Source of the DNA: Roseibium alexandrii DFL-11
GTDB lineage: Bacteria > Pseudomonadota > Alphaproteobacteria > Rhizobiales > Stappiaceae
NCBI RefSeq assembly: GCF_000158095.2
Contig: NZ_CM011002.1
Coordinates: 921,541-985,540 of the forward strand
Reading direction: 5' to 3'
Length of the DNA: 64,000 nucleotides
In this document: one piece after another, positions 63,749 through 64,000 of the stretch
Layout: each line of letters opens with the position of its first letter
How positions within the stretch are numbered: position 1 is the first letter of the stretch
Made by a program: the position numbers and the translations under genes
Notes under the pieces: model-generated
Seen by the model: only the letters and a program-made list of their open reading frames with translations
Databases searched by the model: none
Told to the model about the DNA's origin: nothing

Positions 63749-64000
63749 TCGGATAAAATGGGTGCTGGAACGGATGCGCGGCAATGCCCGGCGCGCCATG
63801 ATCCTTTATTCCAACCGTAAGGAGCGCGGTACCGCGCAATTGCGGACATTGCCACCGGGCCAGCGGCCACAAGATATACTTGCTGTTCTTCTTTTGACGG
63901 TGGGTGTCGCGGTCGTTGCCTTTGATGCACCGACGTATCCTTGGCTGAACTCTCTACCGAACGAATACCGGACGGCCTTCCGCTCCTTCACAGACCTGGG
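63735..64000 (+). CDS. Membrane protein N-terminus, possibly PAP2 phosphatase (3' end outside window)
   Basis: Begins at ATG 63735, 14 bases inside the GT39 gene, and stays open to the window end (88 codons). A basic cytoplasmic start (RIKWVLERMRGNARRAM) is followed by one membrane helix (ILAVLLLTVGVAVVAFDA), then NEYRTAFRSFTDLG. That last segment recalls the start of PAP2 phosphatases found next to such glycosyltransferases. Too short to be sure. Confidence 0.5.
   Translation, partial: MSSNSRIKWVLERMRGNARRAMILYSNRKERGTAQLRTLPPGQRPQDILAVLLLTVGVAVVAFDAPTYPWLNSLPNEYRTAFRSFTDL

Overview
The window reads as a chromosomal segment of a marine-type alphaproteobacterium, most likely Hyphomicrobiales near Stappiaceae (Roseibium/Labrenzia). 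This rests on moderately high GC, the gene content (class I PHA synthase, heterotetrameric sarcosine oxidase, glutathione-dependent formaldehyde oxidation, NDUFS4-type complex I subunit, two-domain cold-shock protein beside DUF192) and dense gene packing with ATGA/GTGA/TGATG overlaps. The taxon is inference. Three tRNAs (Glu, Pro, Arg) are present. I saw no rRNA, CRISPR array, intact transposase or phage module.

Layout. 0-5.5 kb: end of an MFS transporter, an HlyD-type adaptor with a small membrane partner, guanine deaminase, agmatinase and a small membrane protein. 5.7-12 kb: a PAS-GAF-GGDEF-EAL protein, PHA synthase, a small lipoprotein and a membrane GGDEF protein. 12-21 kb: housekeeping genes (AlaC-like aminotransferase, homoserine dehydrogenase, GlpX, RecJ, nitrilase-family amidase, Nudix, phosphate permease). 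21-31.4 kb: EEP hydrolase, HD-GYP protein, soxBDAG, and divergent from it adhC-GNAT-fghA. Sarcosine demethylation and formaldehyde disposal are therefore back to back. 31.4-35.8 kb: DUF423 protein, M3 oligopeptidase, and a Tat-exported agmatine deiminase coupled to an FMN-binding protein. 36-41.6 kb: a complete five-gene branched-chain-amino-acid/amide-type ABC transporter. 41.7-49.4 kb: Ca2+/H+ antiporter, ornithine-cyclodeaminase-like protein, acetyltransferase, a secreted protein coupled to a CHASE2 adenylate cyclase, and a convergent caspase-like protein. 49.7-55.3 kb: tRNAs, glyoxalase I, sirtuin, cold-shock protein, DUF192, and several unrecognised genes lodged between tRNA-Pro and the NDUFS4-type gene.

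The most unusual part is 55.6-60.4 kb. It holds a lone YcaO enzyme, two small proteins resembling nitrile-hydratase-like leader peptides (NHLP-type RiPP precursors), a SARP-like regulator with a BTAD domain, and a small unknown protein divergent from that regulator. The regulator's promoter carries direct repeats 11 bp apart and an 8-bp inverted repeat. No E1-like/ocin-ThiF partner, dehydrogenase, TfuA, protease or exporter is present nearby. This looks like a minimal, possibly undescribed RiPP pathway, or an unusual YcaO-based modification system.

60.4-64 kb: CAP-domain lipoprotein, CpdA-like phosphodiesterase, GT39-family glycosyltransferase and the start of a membrane protein that may be a PAP2 phosphatase. 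Second-messenger genes recur through the window: three c-di-GMP-type proteins, one adenylate cyclase and one CpdA-like phosphodiesterase.
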